Counted from the stretch's first letter, positions 1 to 8,741 are shown. The stretch: 64,000 bases of DNA from Flavobacteriaceae bacterium CP2B (GCA_001683825.1 LXTR01000038.1:186001-250000); one strand, 5' to 3'. Numbers and translations are program-made. The notes: a model not told the origin generated them from the letters alone.

Positions 1-1456
1 GTTCCTCAAGGGTTTCCATTTTGCCCAGGCAATCTGCCAGGACGGGTTGCAGATCAATCCGCGGTACGTTCTGCCCGGAACCGGCTTGTCCTTGGCTGGG
101 GACAAAAGGAGCCTGTTCGGGGTTTGGTGTACCCGGCAACAGTCTTATTAGTTTAGATTGAAGCTCCTCTGCGCTGTAGGGCTTTAAGATGCAATCCGAT
201 ATGCCTTGCTCCCTGCAAGCCAGTTTCTGCGCATGCGACAATTCTGTGCTGACCGCGATTACAGGTATCCTCCTTACACGTTCCTTTGTATGGTTACGGA
301 TTCTGGCAGCTATCTCCAGCGCGTCCATTCCCGGAAGTTTAAGGTCCAGGAGTACCATAGCTATTTTTTCTTCGTTGAGGAGCTTCATGCCATAAAGCAC
401 GTTCTCCGTTACCATGGGGATGCAGCCCCAGCTTTTCAGCCGGCGTTCCACGGTTTTTTGGTTGAGTGGGTTGTTTTCGAAAACCAGTACTTTCAGGTCT
501 TTGAGTTGTACGGTTTTGGAGGCTTTGCTGCCAGACGGGACAGATTTGGAGATGGAAAACGGAATCCGGAAGGCGAATTCCGTAGCCTGGCCCGCGGTTT
601 CCTGAACAAAAAGTTCGCCCCCCAACTTTTGCACGATCTGCTTTACTATGGGTAAGCCAAGGCCCGAATGTCCGCTCTTTTGAAATGCCGCAGCCACTGA
701 GGGTTTAAAGGAAATCCCCCGTTTGCCCCCCCCTGCCTTATGCTCCCTGTTTTCGTTGCCGATCAGGAATTCCAGGTACACCTGCTCCCCTTCCTGGTGG
801 ATGAATTGCACCTCCAGGCCAATCAGCCCTCCCCGTACCTGCTTCAGGGTATCCCCCAACAGGTGCAGCAAGACCTGAGACAGTTTGGAAGGGTCGCCCT
901 TAAGGATTCTTGGGATGGCCTGATCCATCACAATCTGTAGCTCCAGTTGATGGTCCACGATAAGGGTATTGCAGAGATAGCGTACATCCTCAATGAGGTT
1001 GTGGATGTTGAAGTCGACCTTTTCAAAAGATTCGAGGCCGGCGTAGAGCCTGGAAAATTCGGTGAGTTCATTGACCATATTCATCAGGTTCCTGCCCGCG
1101 GCATGTATGGTTTGCACCTGGTACAACTGTTCCCGGGAAAGTTGGCTTTCCTTCAGCAGGTCTGTCAGGCCAATGATCCCATTGAGCGGAGTCCGCATGT
1201 GGTAGGATAGGGCAGCGATACTCCTGAGTTCCTGCCTGGCTGCGGAATCCGGGGAGGTATCTTCATGTCCGCCGGGATGGGTATCTGTGGTGGAAAGGGG
1301 CGATTCGCCCCAAACCTTTTCCTCCAATTGGCTTTTAAAGCTCATAAAGGAACGCTGCAAGCTTGTGGCCTCTTCAGAGGAGAGTTCTTCAAAGGAAAAG
1401 CTGTTGAGGCTGGTTTCAAGATCGGATAATTGCGTAAGTAGGTTTTTAGGTTTCAA
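1..1456 (-). CDS. Hybrid sensor histidine kinase/response regulator (partial, runs off the left edge)
   Basis: The gene is open from about 1456 to the window edge, so its C-terminus is missing. It has no membrane segment in the visible part. Seen: a HisKA dimerisation helix with an H-box reading YHMRTPLNGIIGL (phospho-His near residue 86), an HATPase-like domain ending in a good G2 box (SGLGLPIVKQIV), then a receiver domain with the phospho-acceptor Asp in VLLDLKLPG and the Lys in ILKPYSAEEL. The order HisKA-HATPase-receiver is that of cytoplasmic hybrid kinases that feed a phosphorelay. Two features are odd: the N-box reads HLLGDTLKQV, with Asp for the Mg-binding Asn, and there is no DxGxG G1 box, so ATP binding may be weak or lost. 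The receiver acidic pair is Glu-Asn. No ATG fits the N-terminus; a TTG at 1456 is the likeliest start, with an in-frame stop just upstream. Confidence 0.85.
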   Translation of the reverse strand, partial: MKPKNLLTQLSDLETSLNSFSFEELSSEEATSLQRSFMSFKSQLEEKVWGESPLSTTDTHPGGHEDTSPDSAARQELRSIAALSYHMRTPLNGIIGLTDLLKESQLSREQLYQVQTIHAAGRNLMNMVNELTEFSRLYAGLESFEKVDFNIHNLIEDVRYLCNTLIVDHQLELQIVMDQAIPRILKGDPSKLSQVLLHLLGDTLKQVRGGLIGLEVQFIHQEGEQVYLEFLIGNENREHKAGGGKRGISFKPSVAAAFQKSGHSGLGLPIVKQIVQKLGGELFVQETAGQATEFAFRIPFSISKSVPSGSKASKTVQLKDLKVLVFENNPLNQKTVERRLKSWGCIPMVTENVLYGMKLLNEEKIAMVLLDLKLPGMDALEIAARIRNHTKERVRRIPVIAVSTELSHAQKLACREQGISDCILKPYSAEELQSKLIRLLPGTPNPEQAPFVPSQGQAGSGQNVPRIDLQPVLADCLGKMETLEE

Positions 1457-2083
1457 TGGGTTTTTGTTTTGAGTTCATTCCGTTGCTGATCGGGGGTTCC
1501 TGCTTCGGGACATTCCCATCCCCGGGTACCTTCGTACCCTGGGTTTAATAGCCTAAAACTCCAGATTTACGGAAGCACCTGCAACTAATTGTTACCTAGG
1601 GCTGCGGAACTGTTGTCAAACGGCCTTATTTGTAGGTCTGCGGGAATGTGATTTCGCACCGATTATCGTATTTATCGGCATTTCGTCGATGTTGTATCTG
1701 CCGTCCCTGTGACTGCCCGGATGCATGCCCTGCCCCATTCCCGCCGGTTCGAGGCAGGCCTGACGCTTTGACAAACCCAAAGAGACCGGGGCGCTGTTCC
1801 AGCGCCCTGTAAAACAATGGAAGGGAATGTTCGCTGAGTGATGCCGTATGTGCCCAATCCGAACCGGGCAGGTTGGGGGACGGCGGCTGCAAAGGATGAG
1901 CGAAAAAGGATGAGCGAAAGAAGAATTCTTAATTCGTGTAGCGTGGCAGAGGGTATTGCTTTGGCACGGCGGAGACCGTAAAGGCCCGGTCTCCTGCCTA
2001 TGAATGGACTTCAAACAAGGGCGGACCATGTACTGCAGCCCGCGTATTCAGGGTGCTTCCATGGCCTGAAGCCGCTGTGAAAG
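1457..2083. other. Gene-poor stretch, no recognisable gene
   Basis: About 600 bases between the kinase and the thioesterase. Open frames occur on the minus strand (roughly 1616-2029 in two overlapping frames), but they give low-complexity translations without family resemblance and no convincing start. It may hold decayed sequence. The only clear structure is a short perfect tandem repeat at 1891-1918. Confidence 0.5.
1891..1918. repeat. Perfect tandem duplication of a 14-base unit
   Basis: The unit AAAGGATGAGCGAA occurs twice head to tail, followed by a partial third copy of only two bases. It lies in non-coding sequence and looks like a replication-slippage duplication; no function is implied. 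Confidence 0.7.
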
Positions 2084-2485
2084 TTAGCTTTTGGCTTCGG
2101 CGGCCAGCCGGTCTTTCACATATTCAATCTTGGTTTTCCCATGGGGTTTGGGCTTCCCATCCTCGCCCAGGTTGACCATGATGATATGGTCTACCGTCAG
2201 AATGGTTTCCCTGGTCATTTTGTTACGTGCTTCTGATTTAAGCGTAAGCGAGCTTTTGCCAAATTTTAGCACCTCGATCCCAATTTCCACGATATCGCCC
2301 TGCTTGGCGGTGCTCATGAAATTGATCTCAGACATATACTTGGTGACCACCCTTTTATTTTCCAGTTGAATGATACTGTATAGGGCTGCTTCTTCGTCGA
2401 TCCAGGAAAGGAGCTTGCCGCCGAAAAGGGTTTCATTGGCATTCAGGTCCTCGGGTTTTACCCATTTTCTAGTATGGAATCTCAT
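2084..2485 (-). CDS. Acyl-CoA thioesterase, hotdog fold (YciA-like)
   Basis: A 133-residue single hotdog-domain protein that would hydrolyse acyl-CoA to free acid and CoA in the cytoplasm. Seen: the family pattern with NETLFGGKLLSWIDEEAAL, in which the Asp/Glu of the central helix is the catalytic acid, followed by beta strands ending in TVDHIIMVNLGEDGKP. Length and motif fit the YciA/4HBT acyl-CoA thioesterases. The frame stays open 23 codons further upstream, but that extension is unlike the family and the ATG at 2485 starts the conserved RFHTRKWV region. The substrate cannot be read from the sequence. The gene stands alone, with about 440 bases to the next minus-strand gene. Confidence 0.85.
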   Translation of the reverse strand: MRFHTRKWVKPEDLNANETLFGGKLLSWIDEEAALYSIIQLENKRVVTKYMSEINFMSTAKQGDIVEIGIEVLKFGKSSLTLKSEARNKMTRETILTVDHIIMVNLGEDGKPKPHGKTKIEYVKDRLAAEAKS

Positions 2486-2612
2486 AGTACACGTTTTGTA
2501 GTACAAAGTTAGCCAATAAATCAGGGGGGTGGCCCACCGGATTTTCTTTAACATAAATTTAATGGCAGATGGTAAAAAGTGTTAATCTGGAGGTAAACTT
2601 TTCTTAAACCAC

Positions 2613-2643
2613 TTTTGAGTGGCCCATAAATCAAATAGCTTTA
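2613..2643 (+). promoter_or_regulatory. Bacteroidota-type promoter before the small ORF at 2663
   Basis: TTG at 2615-2617, an 18-base spacer, then TAGCTTTA at 2636-2643, one mismatch from the TAnnTTTG -7 consensus. The ATG follows 20 bases downstream, which fits a short 5' leader. Confidence 0.45.
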
Positions 2644-2662
2644 TTGTACCAAACAACAACCT

Positions 2663-2899
2663 ATGCAAACGCTCGTCAAATTTGCGGTAAGCTACTTTTT
2701 TGCCCTCCTGATCCAGTGTACACCGAATCTGCTGGCCGATGGCCAAAGCGCTCTATGGGAGCAGGAAGCGGGATCAACTGCCCTGCCGCGGTATATCCTC
2801 TGTGAAAGAATCCTGGAAGAAGGCACCGATAACCGGGCCACCGGTAGTTTTGAGCAGACCCCTGAAGCAACAACCGCCGGGAAAATTGTTTTTTGCTAA
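2663..2899 (+). CDS. Small hypothetical protein with hydrophobic N-terminus
   Basis: A 78-residue frame in the gap between two minus-strand genes. The first about 25 residues (MQTLVKFAVSYFFALLIQC) resemble a signal peptide or membrane anchor; a Cys at residue 19 might be a poor lipobox. The rest is polar with no recognised domain. The case for a real gene is the promoter-like pair just upstream and the lack of a real gene on the opposite strand. The case against is the lack of any family resemblance and the short length. Function unknown. Confidence 0.3.
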   Translation: MQTLVKFAVSYFFALLIQCTPNLLADGQSALWEQEAGSTALPRYILCERILEEGTDNRATGSFEQTPEATTAGKIVFC

Positions 2900-2923
2900 G
2901 GAGAACCCCGGGGCCGGTTGCGA

Positions 2924-4279
2924 TCAGAATTGCATGTAGACAGTTTTCTTGTTTACAAATTCCTGTATGCCATGTTTGGATAGTTCCCGGCCGTAACCCG
3001 AAGTTTTTATCCCCCCGAAAGGTAGCCTTGGATCACTTTTTACCATAGAATTTACAAAAACTGCCCCTTCATTACATTGCGGAATGAGCCGTTCTGCCCT
3101 TTCCCGGCTCCGGGTAAAAATAGACACCCCGAGGCCAAAGGCCGAATTATTGGCAAGGGCAACCCCCTCCGCTTCCGTGTCAAAAGTGCTGATGGCCAGG
3201 GCCGGGCCAAAGGTTTCTTCACGGAACATGGGCATGTCCGGGGTGACCCCGGTAACCAGGGTAGGTGCATAATAACTGCCTTCGCGTTTGCCTCCCGTCA
3301 GGATGCTGGCCCCCATGGCTACCGATTCCGATACCTGGCGTTCCAACTCGGTGGCAAGGTCTTCGCGGGCCAGGACCCCAATATAGGTGTCCCCATCCAT
3401 CGGGTCCCCACTTTTTAAGCCCTGAACGGCCTTTTTAAGGGAAGCAGTAAAACGGGGGGCGATACTTTTGTGCAGCAATAGCCGTTTCCCGGCGATACAA
3501 CTTTGGCCCGTATTCTGAAATCGCGCCTCCAGGCAGGTTTCAAGGGTTTGTGCCAGGTCGGCATCCTCAAATACCAGCATGGCATTGCTCCCGCCCAGTT
3601 CCAGGACGGTCTTCTTGATGTGTGAACCGGCCAATGCGGCCACCGATGCGCCTGCTGGTTTGCTCCCGGTAAGGGTAACGGCCTTCACCACCGGAGACTC
3701 TATGAGTGAGGCAACCCTGGAACTGTCAACGACAAGGTTTTGAAAGCAGCCTACGGGGAATCCCGCGTTGTTGAAGACGCGCGCTATGTGCCCGGCTGAT
3801 TTCATTACATTGGAGGCGTGTTTCAACAATCCGACGTTCCCGGCCATCAGGGCGGGAGCGGCAAAGCGAAACACCTGCCAGAAGGGATAGTTCCAAGGCA
3901 TTATGGCAAGGATGGCCCCAAGGGGTTCAAAACGCACAAAACTCCTGTCTGCCCCCGTATCGATTACTTCATCGCCAAGATGCGCACCTGCATTGGCGGC
4001 GTAATAATCGCACACCCAGGCACATTTTGCTACTTCCTCCATAGACTGGCTGATGGGTTTTCCCATTTCAAGGCTGATCGTTCTGGCATAGGTCCGGGTA
4101 TGGGCCTTTAAGTCGGCCGCGGCTTTTTTCATAAGCGCAGCCCTATGGTTCATCCCGGTCTTTCGCCAAGTTTCAAAGGTATTTTGCGCCAGCTCCAGTT
4201 TTTCAGCCACAGCCTGATCGGACAATTCCTCAAATGTATGCAGGGTCTCCCCTGTGTAAGGATTTATCGATTTTTTCAT
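2924..4279 (-). CDS. NAD(P)-dependent succinate-semialdehyde dehydrogenase family protein
   Basis: A 451-residue aldehyde dehydrogenase that would oxidise succinate semialdehyde (or a similar short aldehyde) to the acid, feeding the TCA cycle. Seen: the cofactor-binding segment MPWNYPFWQVFRFAAPA with the oxyanion Asn near 130, Lys near 153, the general base Glu near 227 in LELGGSNAM, and the catalytic Cys near 261 in NTGQSCIAGKR. The opening INPYTGETLHTF and the roughly 450-residue length match the GabD1-like short form rather than the 480-residue GabD. ATG at 4279 gives the canonical start. No GABA transaminase lies nearby, so the substrate is assigned by family only. Confidence 0.88.
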   Translation of the reverse strand: MKKSINPYTGETLHTFEELSDQAVAEKLELAQNTFETWRKTGMNHRAALMKKAAADLKAHTRTYARTISLEMGKPISQSMEEVAKCAWVCDYYAANAGAHLGDEVIDTGADRSFVRFEPLGAILAIMPWNYPFWQVFRFAAPALMAGNVGLLKHASNVMKSAGHIARVFNNAGFPVGCFQNLVVDSSRVASLIESPVVKAVTLTGSKPAGASVAALAGSHIKKTVLELGGSNAMLVFEDADLAQTLETCLEARFQNTGQSCIAGKRLLLHKSIAPRFTASLKKAVQGLKSGDPMDGDTYIGVLAREDLATELERQVSESVAMGASILTGGKREGSYYAPTLVTGVTPDMPMFREETFGPALAISTFDTEAEGVALANNSAFGLGVSIFTRSRERAERLIPQCNEGAVFVNSMVKSDPRLPFGGIKTSGYGRELSKHGIQEFVNKKTVYMQF

Positions 4280-4459
4280 CTGGAAATGTTTTTATAAAAG
4301 TAGGGAATTGAAGATAAGCGCCGGGCTACGGGCAGGCTAATTTTTGACCCAAAACCCATGGGACGTTTCCCTGCTTGCCTGTTCATAACCGGTTAAAAAC
4401 TAATTTCTGAGGGGGAAAAACCGGGGGGCATTCTTTCTAACTTTAACAAAACTTCTGTG

Positions 4460-4867
4460 ATGAACGACAGATCCAACGATCTCCTGCGATTCCGCCCAGA
4501 GATTCCCTCCGCCCGTATTACCGAGAACATGAGTGATGATGAACGCTTCCAGAACAAGTCGCTGAGGCCCATTATCAAATTCCAGAACCCCTTGCTTGTG
4601 GCCGCTTTCAGGAATTATATTTCCAAGCATAAAAACGGCTTTCACGACCTGGTGCTGGACAAGCGTCTCGAATTTATTGAAAACGCCATCCAAAAGGACA
4701 TCAAATTCCGCAATTCTTTAAAGGGCATGATCATCGGTCAGTTCACTCTAGAGGAATATGGGATCTATATCCAGAATTCCTCGGCCCTGAACAAACGGAT
4801 GATGAACATGGTAATTGAACGGCTCAAAGACCAGGTACAGGTATTTGAGCAGGCGGTCCTAGTCTAG
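4460..4867 (+). CDS. Conserved flavobacterial protein of unknown function (often mislabelled glyoxalase)
   Basis: A 135-residue soluble protein, mostly alpha-helical, without signal peptide. I recognise its pattern (MNDR opening, LRPIIKFQN, IENAIQKDIKFRN, MIIGQFT, NSSALNKRMMN) as a protein widely conserved in Flavobacteriia. Databases sometimes call it glyoxalase, but I see no metal-binding glyoxalase motif, so that name should not be trusted. The frame opens three bases earlier with GTG; the ATG at 4460 is preferred. TAACTTTA at 4438-4445 resembles a -7 element. Its 3' end overlaps the convergent gene by 9 bases. Confidence 0.8.
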   Translation: MNDRSNDLLRFRPEIPSARITENMSDDERFQNKSLRPIIKFQNPLLVAAFRNYISKHKNGFHDLVLDKRLEFIENAIQKDIKFRNSLKGMIIGQFTLEEYGIYIQNSSALNKRMMNMVIERLKDQVQVFEQAVLV

Positions 4868-5539
4868 GACCGATTCGCCGTTAAGGTTGGTAGTAAGGAT
4901 TTCGCTCATGAGGTCAAAATACGGCCGGACCGCTTTGAAGGAGGCATTTACTTCCTCCATAAAATCCTGGTCAAGCACCTCCCTATCAGTAAAGTGGTGC
5001 ATAAAAATAAAACGCTTTTTACGGATCAGGTCGATATTGGGATCGTCTTTGCTAAACCCTTTGGGGGCGGTTTTCACCTCCTCCCCTTCCAAATCCCCCC
5101 AGACTTTTTTAAATGATCTGTCGTTGACCACCTCCCGGAACCTGGAGGCATCCATCTCCAATTCCTTACGGATCCGCAACAGGTCATTTGGGTTGGGTTC
5201 CCAGAAGCCCGTGGCTATAAAACTGCCTCCCGGTTTGATTTGCAGGTAGTACCCGCCCCTCCGTTCGGCACCGGCCCTGGAAAAAGACCCGGCAAAATGG
5301 GTCTTATAAGGGGTTTTATCCTTGGAAAACCGGATATCCCTATACATCCGGAACAATTTTAAGCGCTCTATTTCATCATGGGTGCCCATCAATTCCTTCA
5401 AATGGCCATAAAAACCCTTCACCTGGGATTCCAGGCGTTTAAAGGTTTTCTTATGCGCGGTAAACCATTCCCGGTTGTTATTCTGCTCGAGTTGTGACAG
5501 AAAATCCAGTGCCTCTTTTGTAATTACTCTCGTATCCAT
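4859..5539 (-). CDS. DUF2461 family protein
   Basis: A 226-residue protein of the DUF2461 family (TIGR02453), whose biochemical function is not known. Seen: family features FLSQLEQNNNREWFTAHK near the start, FRMYRDIRFSKDKTPYKTHFAG in the middle and GGYYLQIKPGGSFIATGFW. The N-terminal residues begin directly after ATG at 5539. No signal peptide or membrane segment. It shares a 95-base divergent intergenic region with cysE and converges with the gene at 4460. Confidence 0.85.
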   Translation of the reverse strand: MDTRVITKEALDFLSQLEQNNNREWFTAHKKTFKRLESQVKGFYGHLKELMGTHDEIERLKLFRMYRDIRFSKDKTPYKTHFAGSFSRAGAERRGGYYLQIKPGGSFIATGFWEPNPNDLLRIRKELEMDASRFREVVNDRSFKKVWGDLEGEEVKTAPKGFSKDDPNIDLIRKKRFIFMHHFTDREVLDQDFMEEVNASFKAVRPYFDLMSEILTTNLNGESVLD

Positions 5540-5577
5540 CCGACCAATACCTCTAAATTTTACATTAAAGTTAACCC

Positions 5578-5615
5578 TTTTGTCGCAGTCGCTTTTTAAA
5601 TATTGGTTAATTTTG
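5578..5615 (+). promoter_or_regulatory. Promoter of cysE-cysM
   Basis: A perfect TAnnTTTG match (TAATTTTG, 5608-5615) with TTTTG at 5578-5582. The 25-base spacing is slightly long for the Bacteroidota consensus. The cysE ATG is 20 bases downstream of the -7 element. Confidence 0.5.
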
Positions 5616-5634
5616 GTTCAACAAGCAGCCTGGT

Positions 5635-6429
5635 ATGGACAAATCCTCGATCATCCAAAAGATCAAAGACAATAAAAAACAACCCAATTTGCGGTTTCGG
5701 TTGAAGCGCAAGGTAGAGCAGTTTGCAGACTTGCTTTTCCTGACCCTTTTTGATATTGAAACTCCGGTTGAAGAAAACCTGATCACCCTGGAGCAGCATT
5801 TTGACGAGCTGGTAGACCTCGCCTGCTGGGATGTCGAGAAATCATGCAGTGCCATTTGGGACGGGTATGTAGCACGACTTCCCCAGGTTTTGGAAAAACT
5901 CAACCTGGATGCAGAAGCCATCGCCAGTTGCGACCCTGCCTCCCTTTCCATCGAGGAAGTGTATATGGCATATCCCGGCTTTTACGCCATTTCTATCTAC
6001 CGGCTGGCCCACGAGCTGCATTTGTTCGGTTTTCCCCTGGTACCCCGCCTTATGACCGAGTACGCGCACAGGCAGACGGGGGTAGACATCAATCCCGGCG
6101 CCACCATTGGCGATTCATTTTTTATTGACCATGCCACAGGGGTGGTTATTGGCGAAACAGCGGTCATCAAAGACAATGTGAAAATCTACCAGGGGGTTAC
6201 CCTGGGGGCCCTTTATGTGGCAAAAAACCTTGAAAAAACCAAACGGCACCCTACCATTGAAAACAATGTCACCATCTATGCCAACGCAACCATTTTGGGG
6301 GGAAATACCGTAATTGGTGAAAATTCAGTCATAGGCGGAAACGCCTGGGTCACCGCTTCGGTCCCCGCCAACTCCACGGTCTTCCATAACCCCCAGATAA
6401 AAATTAAAACCATGCCGCATGTCTCATAG
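5635..6429 (+). CDS. cysE: Serine O-acetyltransferase
   Basis: A 264-residue enzyme that acetylates L-serine with acetyl-CoA to O-acetylserine, the first step of cysteine synthesis. Seen: an N-terminal helical domain (about 1-130) and a C-terminal left-handed beta-helix with hexapeptide repeats starting near IYRLAHELH and running through GVDINPGATIGDSFFIDHATGVVIGETAVI, then GVTLGA and the late repeats NVTIYANATILGGNTVIG. The His/Asp residues of FFIDHATG belong to the active site in this family. It overlaps the following cysteine synthase by 11 bases, so the two enzymes of the pathway are translated together. Confidence 0.95.
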   Translation: MDKSSIIQKIKDNKKQPNLRFRLKRKVEQFADLLFLTLFDIETPVEENLITLEQHFDELVDLACWDVEKSCSAIWDGYVARLPQVLEKLNLDAEAIASCDPASLSIEEVYMAYPGFYAISIYRLAHELHLFGFPLVPRLMTEYAHRQTGVDINPGATIGDSFFIDHATGVVIGETAVIKDNVKIYQGVTLGALYVAKNLEKTKRHPTIENNVTIYANATILGGNTVIGENSVIGGNAWVTASVPANSTVFHNPQIKIKTMPHVS

Positions 6430-7303
6430 CCTGCTGGATTTAATCGGTAACACACCCCTGGTTCGTTCCTCATCCCTGAATACCCATAAAAATGTAAGCC
6501 TCTATTTTAAAATGGAGGGCCATAACCCCGGCGGAAGTGTCAAGGACCGTGCCGCCTATAGCATGATCAAAAGCGGGCTCGAAAAGGGCAGCATACAAAA
6601 GCATACCAAGCTTATTGAAGCCACCAGTGGGAATACGGGCATCGCCCTGGCCATGATCGCTGGTTTGTACAAACTGGACATTGAACTGGTAATGCCCGAA
6701 AACGCTACCCGCGAACGGGTGCAGACCATGCGAGCCTATGGGGCGAAGGTGGTTCTTACCCCGGCCGATGCGGGAATAGAAGGGGCCCGTGATTACGCCG
6801 AATCCAGGGTCAGGGATGCAGGATATGTGATGCTGAACCAATTTGCCAATGACGATAACTGGAAGGCCCATTACAATACAACGGGGCCTGAAATTTGGCG
6901 GGACACCAAAGGCAAGGTCACACATTTCGTCTCTTCCATGGGAACTACGGGTACCATCATGGGTACTTCTACCTACCTGAAGGAAAAGGATCCCAATGTG
7001 CAAATCGTAGGGGTGCAACCTGCCACGGACGCCAGCATTCCTGGAATTCGGAAATGGTCTGAGGAATACCTCCCAAAAATCTTCAACCCTGCCAAGGTAG
7101 ACCAGGTATTGGAGGTGAGCGAGGAAGAAGCCCGCACCATGTCAAAGCGATTGGCAAGCGAAGAGGGCATTTTCGCGGGCATGAGCAGTGGGGGAGCAAC
7201 AGCGGCCGCCTTACGCCTGATCGACACCCTGGATAGTGGCGTTGTAGTGTCTATCATTTGTGACCGGGGCGACCGTTATTTATCTTCCGACCTTTTTGGC
7301 TAA
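6419..7303 (+). CDS. cysM: Cysteine synthase B (O-acetylserine sulfhydrylase)
   Basis: A 294-residue PLP enzyme that replaces the acetyl group of O-acetylserine by sulfide to give cysteine. Seen: the PLP lysine near residue 42 in NPGGSVKDRAA, the substrate/phosphate loop ATSGNTGIALA and the glycine-rich SMGTTGTIMGT. The short length (under 300 residues) and early PLP lysine fit CysM rather than the longer CysK. The start ATG at 6419 lies inside the 3' end of cysE, and a hairpin terminator follows at 7342-7370. Confidence 0.92.
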   Translation: MSHSLLDLIGNTPLVRSSSLNTHKNVSLYFKMEGHNPGGSVKDRAAYSMIKSGLEKGSIQKHTKLIEATSGNTGIALAMIAGLYKLDIELVMPENATRERVQTMRAYGAKVVLTPADAGIEGARDYAESRVRDAGYVMLNQFANDDNWKAHYNTTGPEIWRDTKGKVTHFVSSMGTTGTIMGTSTYLKEKDPNVQIVGVQPATDASIPGIRKWSEEYLPKIFNPAKVDQVLEVSEEEARTMSKRLASEEGIFAGMSSGGATAAALRLIDTLDSGVVVSIICDRGDRYLSSDLFG

Positions 7304-7341
7304 GCTTCGCCCCCCCGCGGGAACAACCGGGGTTGGGCATT

Positions 7342-7370
7342 AAAAAAGAGCACCCTTGGCGCTCTTTTTG
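7342..7370. terminator. Bidirectional intrinsic terminator between cysM and the convergent gene
   Basis: AAAAAGAGC (7343-7351) pairs with GCTCTTTTT (7361-7369) around a 9-base loop. The A and T runs make it work in both directions, serving cysM on the plus strand and the secreted-protein gene on the minus strand. Confidence 0.75.
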
Positions 7371-7398
7371 CTCGTTTTAGGAAAGCGTACCCCTGAGA

Positions 7399-7956
7399 CT
7401 AGCTCCCGGACCGGGCCTGCAGGGAATGGTATTCCTCGATAAAAAAGCTTACTTCCTTTCCGTTCCTATCCGTGAAGACAAAGGTTTCTTTGCCATTCCT
7501 GAGGTCGCTAATCAGTATGCGGTGGTTCTCCAGGATCCTTAGGTTGTCACCTTCATCCAGGGCCACCCAAAGTTCGTCGTCATTGGATACCAGGACAAAA
7601 TCGGTATCGGCATACGCCTCGTATCTGAACCGGATTTCTTCCTCGTAGGCGTCATCGGCATCCTGATCGATTTTGATGGTTTTCACTATGTCCTTTTTGG
7701 GTTGTATGCGGTCCTGGTTGACCAAACCCGCATCTTGTTCCTCCAGCTTTATTGCCTGTGACATTTCAGCATGGATTTTTACGGCATTGCGGACCACCTT
7801 ATCCCCCATCAGCACTTTGTAGGTTTTCTCGGTGGTGGTGGAAGCCCTTTCATCTGCTGCCTCTCCTTGTGCGGCCTGCCTCAATTCTTCCTGGGCATGC
7901 AATAAGTTTATGGACAAGGCCCCTAGAATGGTCAGTGTTATTGGTATACGTTTCAT
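7399..7956 (-). CDS. Secreted hypothetical protein
   Basis: A 185-residue protein with an Sec signal peptide (MKRIPITLTILGALSINLLHAQ, cleavage after the Ala-Gln region). The mature part is acidic and rich in Asp/Glu (DQDADDAYEEEIRFRYEAYAD) and seems to end in a small beta domain. No family recognised. The frame is open 9 codons upstream, but the ATG at 7956 places the positively charged signal-peptide start correctly. It converges on cysM and shares the terminator at 7342. Function unknown; periplasmic location inferred. Confidence 0.7.
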   Translation of the reverse strand: MKRIPITLTILGALSINLLHAQEELRQAAQGEAADERASTTTEKTYKVLMGDKVVRNAVKIHAEMSQAIKLEEQDAGLVNQDRIQPKKDIVKTIKIDQDADDAYEEEIRFRYEAYADTDFVLVSNDDELWVALDEGDNLRILENHRILISDLRNGKETFVFTDRNGKEVSFFIEEYHSLQARSGS

Positions 7957-8033
7957 AGTGCTACTGTTTTTTATTAACTGCAATAAATTTTTCCTGCCTT
8001 TCCGGTTGTTTCATCCCGGCCCTACCTAGGGCA

Positions 8034-8534
8034 TCAGGCTTTCACAGTACTCTTCAGCCGTTCGGATTTTTCCTTGTTCCAGGCATCCAGCATCCAGCTG
8101 GTTTTCTCCAGTTCCCGAATATAGGCCCCGATAAGGTCTATGGTTCCTTCATCGTTAACGCCAGATGCCTTGTCGACTACCGCAGCCATCTGCCTCAGTA
8201 ATTTACCATGGGCTTGCAGCACTTCATCAACCATTTCCCGATCGTTCAAGGACCGTGTATTTTCCTGGATGGCGGAAGCCTTCAGGTATTCACTGTAATT
8301 GCTCATGGGATGGTACCTCAGGGTAAGAATACGCTCGGCGATTTCATCAATCTTGCCCCTGGCATCCACATACAACTCTTCGAACTTCTCATGGAGGTCA
8401 AAAAAATTCTCTCCGAGGATGTTCCAATGGAAATTCCGAAGCTTTTGATAGTAAATGTGATAATCGGCCAACAAGGTGTTGAGTTCCATCACAACGGGCA
8501 ATAATTTTTCTTCGTTGATATTTAAATAATTCAT
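8034..8534 (-). CDS. dps: Dps family ferritin-like DNA-binding protein
   Basis: A 166-residue mini-ferritin expected to form a dodecamer that oxidises ferrous iron with hydrogen peroxide, stores the iron and protects DNA. Seen: the inter-subunit ferroxidase ligands with family spacing, His36 (NFHWN), His48 (DLHEKFEE), Asp63 and Glu67 (KIDEIAER). There is no long lysine-rich N-terminal tail, so DNA binding by the tail is not supported. Upstream, TACCTTTA resembles a -7 element, and CGCTTC/GAAGCG arms (8584-8601) form a short hairpin in the leader region. Likely oxidative-stress or stationary-phase regulated, by family. Confidence 0.93.
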   Translation of the reverse strand: MNYLNINEEKLLPVVMELNTLLADYHIYYQKLRNFHWNILGENFFDLHEKFEELYVDARGKIDEIAERILTLRYHPMSNYSEYLKASAIQENTRSLNDREMVDEVLQAHGKLLRQMAAVVDKASGVNDEGTIDLIGAYIRELEKTSWMLDAWNKEKSERLKSTVKA

Positions 8535-8741
8535 CGTTCTTAATAGTATTTTGATTATGTATGTTTTGAAATGTTGGAGGAGTCGCTTCTCGATGGAAGC
8601 GGTTTTGGCTAAAGGTAAGCCGGCGAATGCCTATTAGAAAATCTTCAAATGCCCAACTCCCTTAAGATACAGGAATAGGGCGTCAAGTCAAGTACTTTAA
8701 CGGGTTTTAACAGGAATTGGGCTGCATTAACATAATAAATG

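Noticed and set aside
1616-2029. Overlapping minus-strand frames in the gene-poor stretch
   Set aside because: Two frames overlap in the same strand, neither has a recognisable family or clean start; could be decayed sequence but cannot be supported as a gene.
4460-4867. Glyoxalase annotation for the 135-residue protein
   Set aside because: I see no metal ligands or fold pattern of the glyoxalase/VOC family; the database name seems to be propagated without basis.
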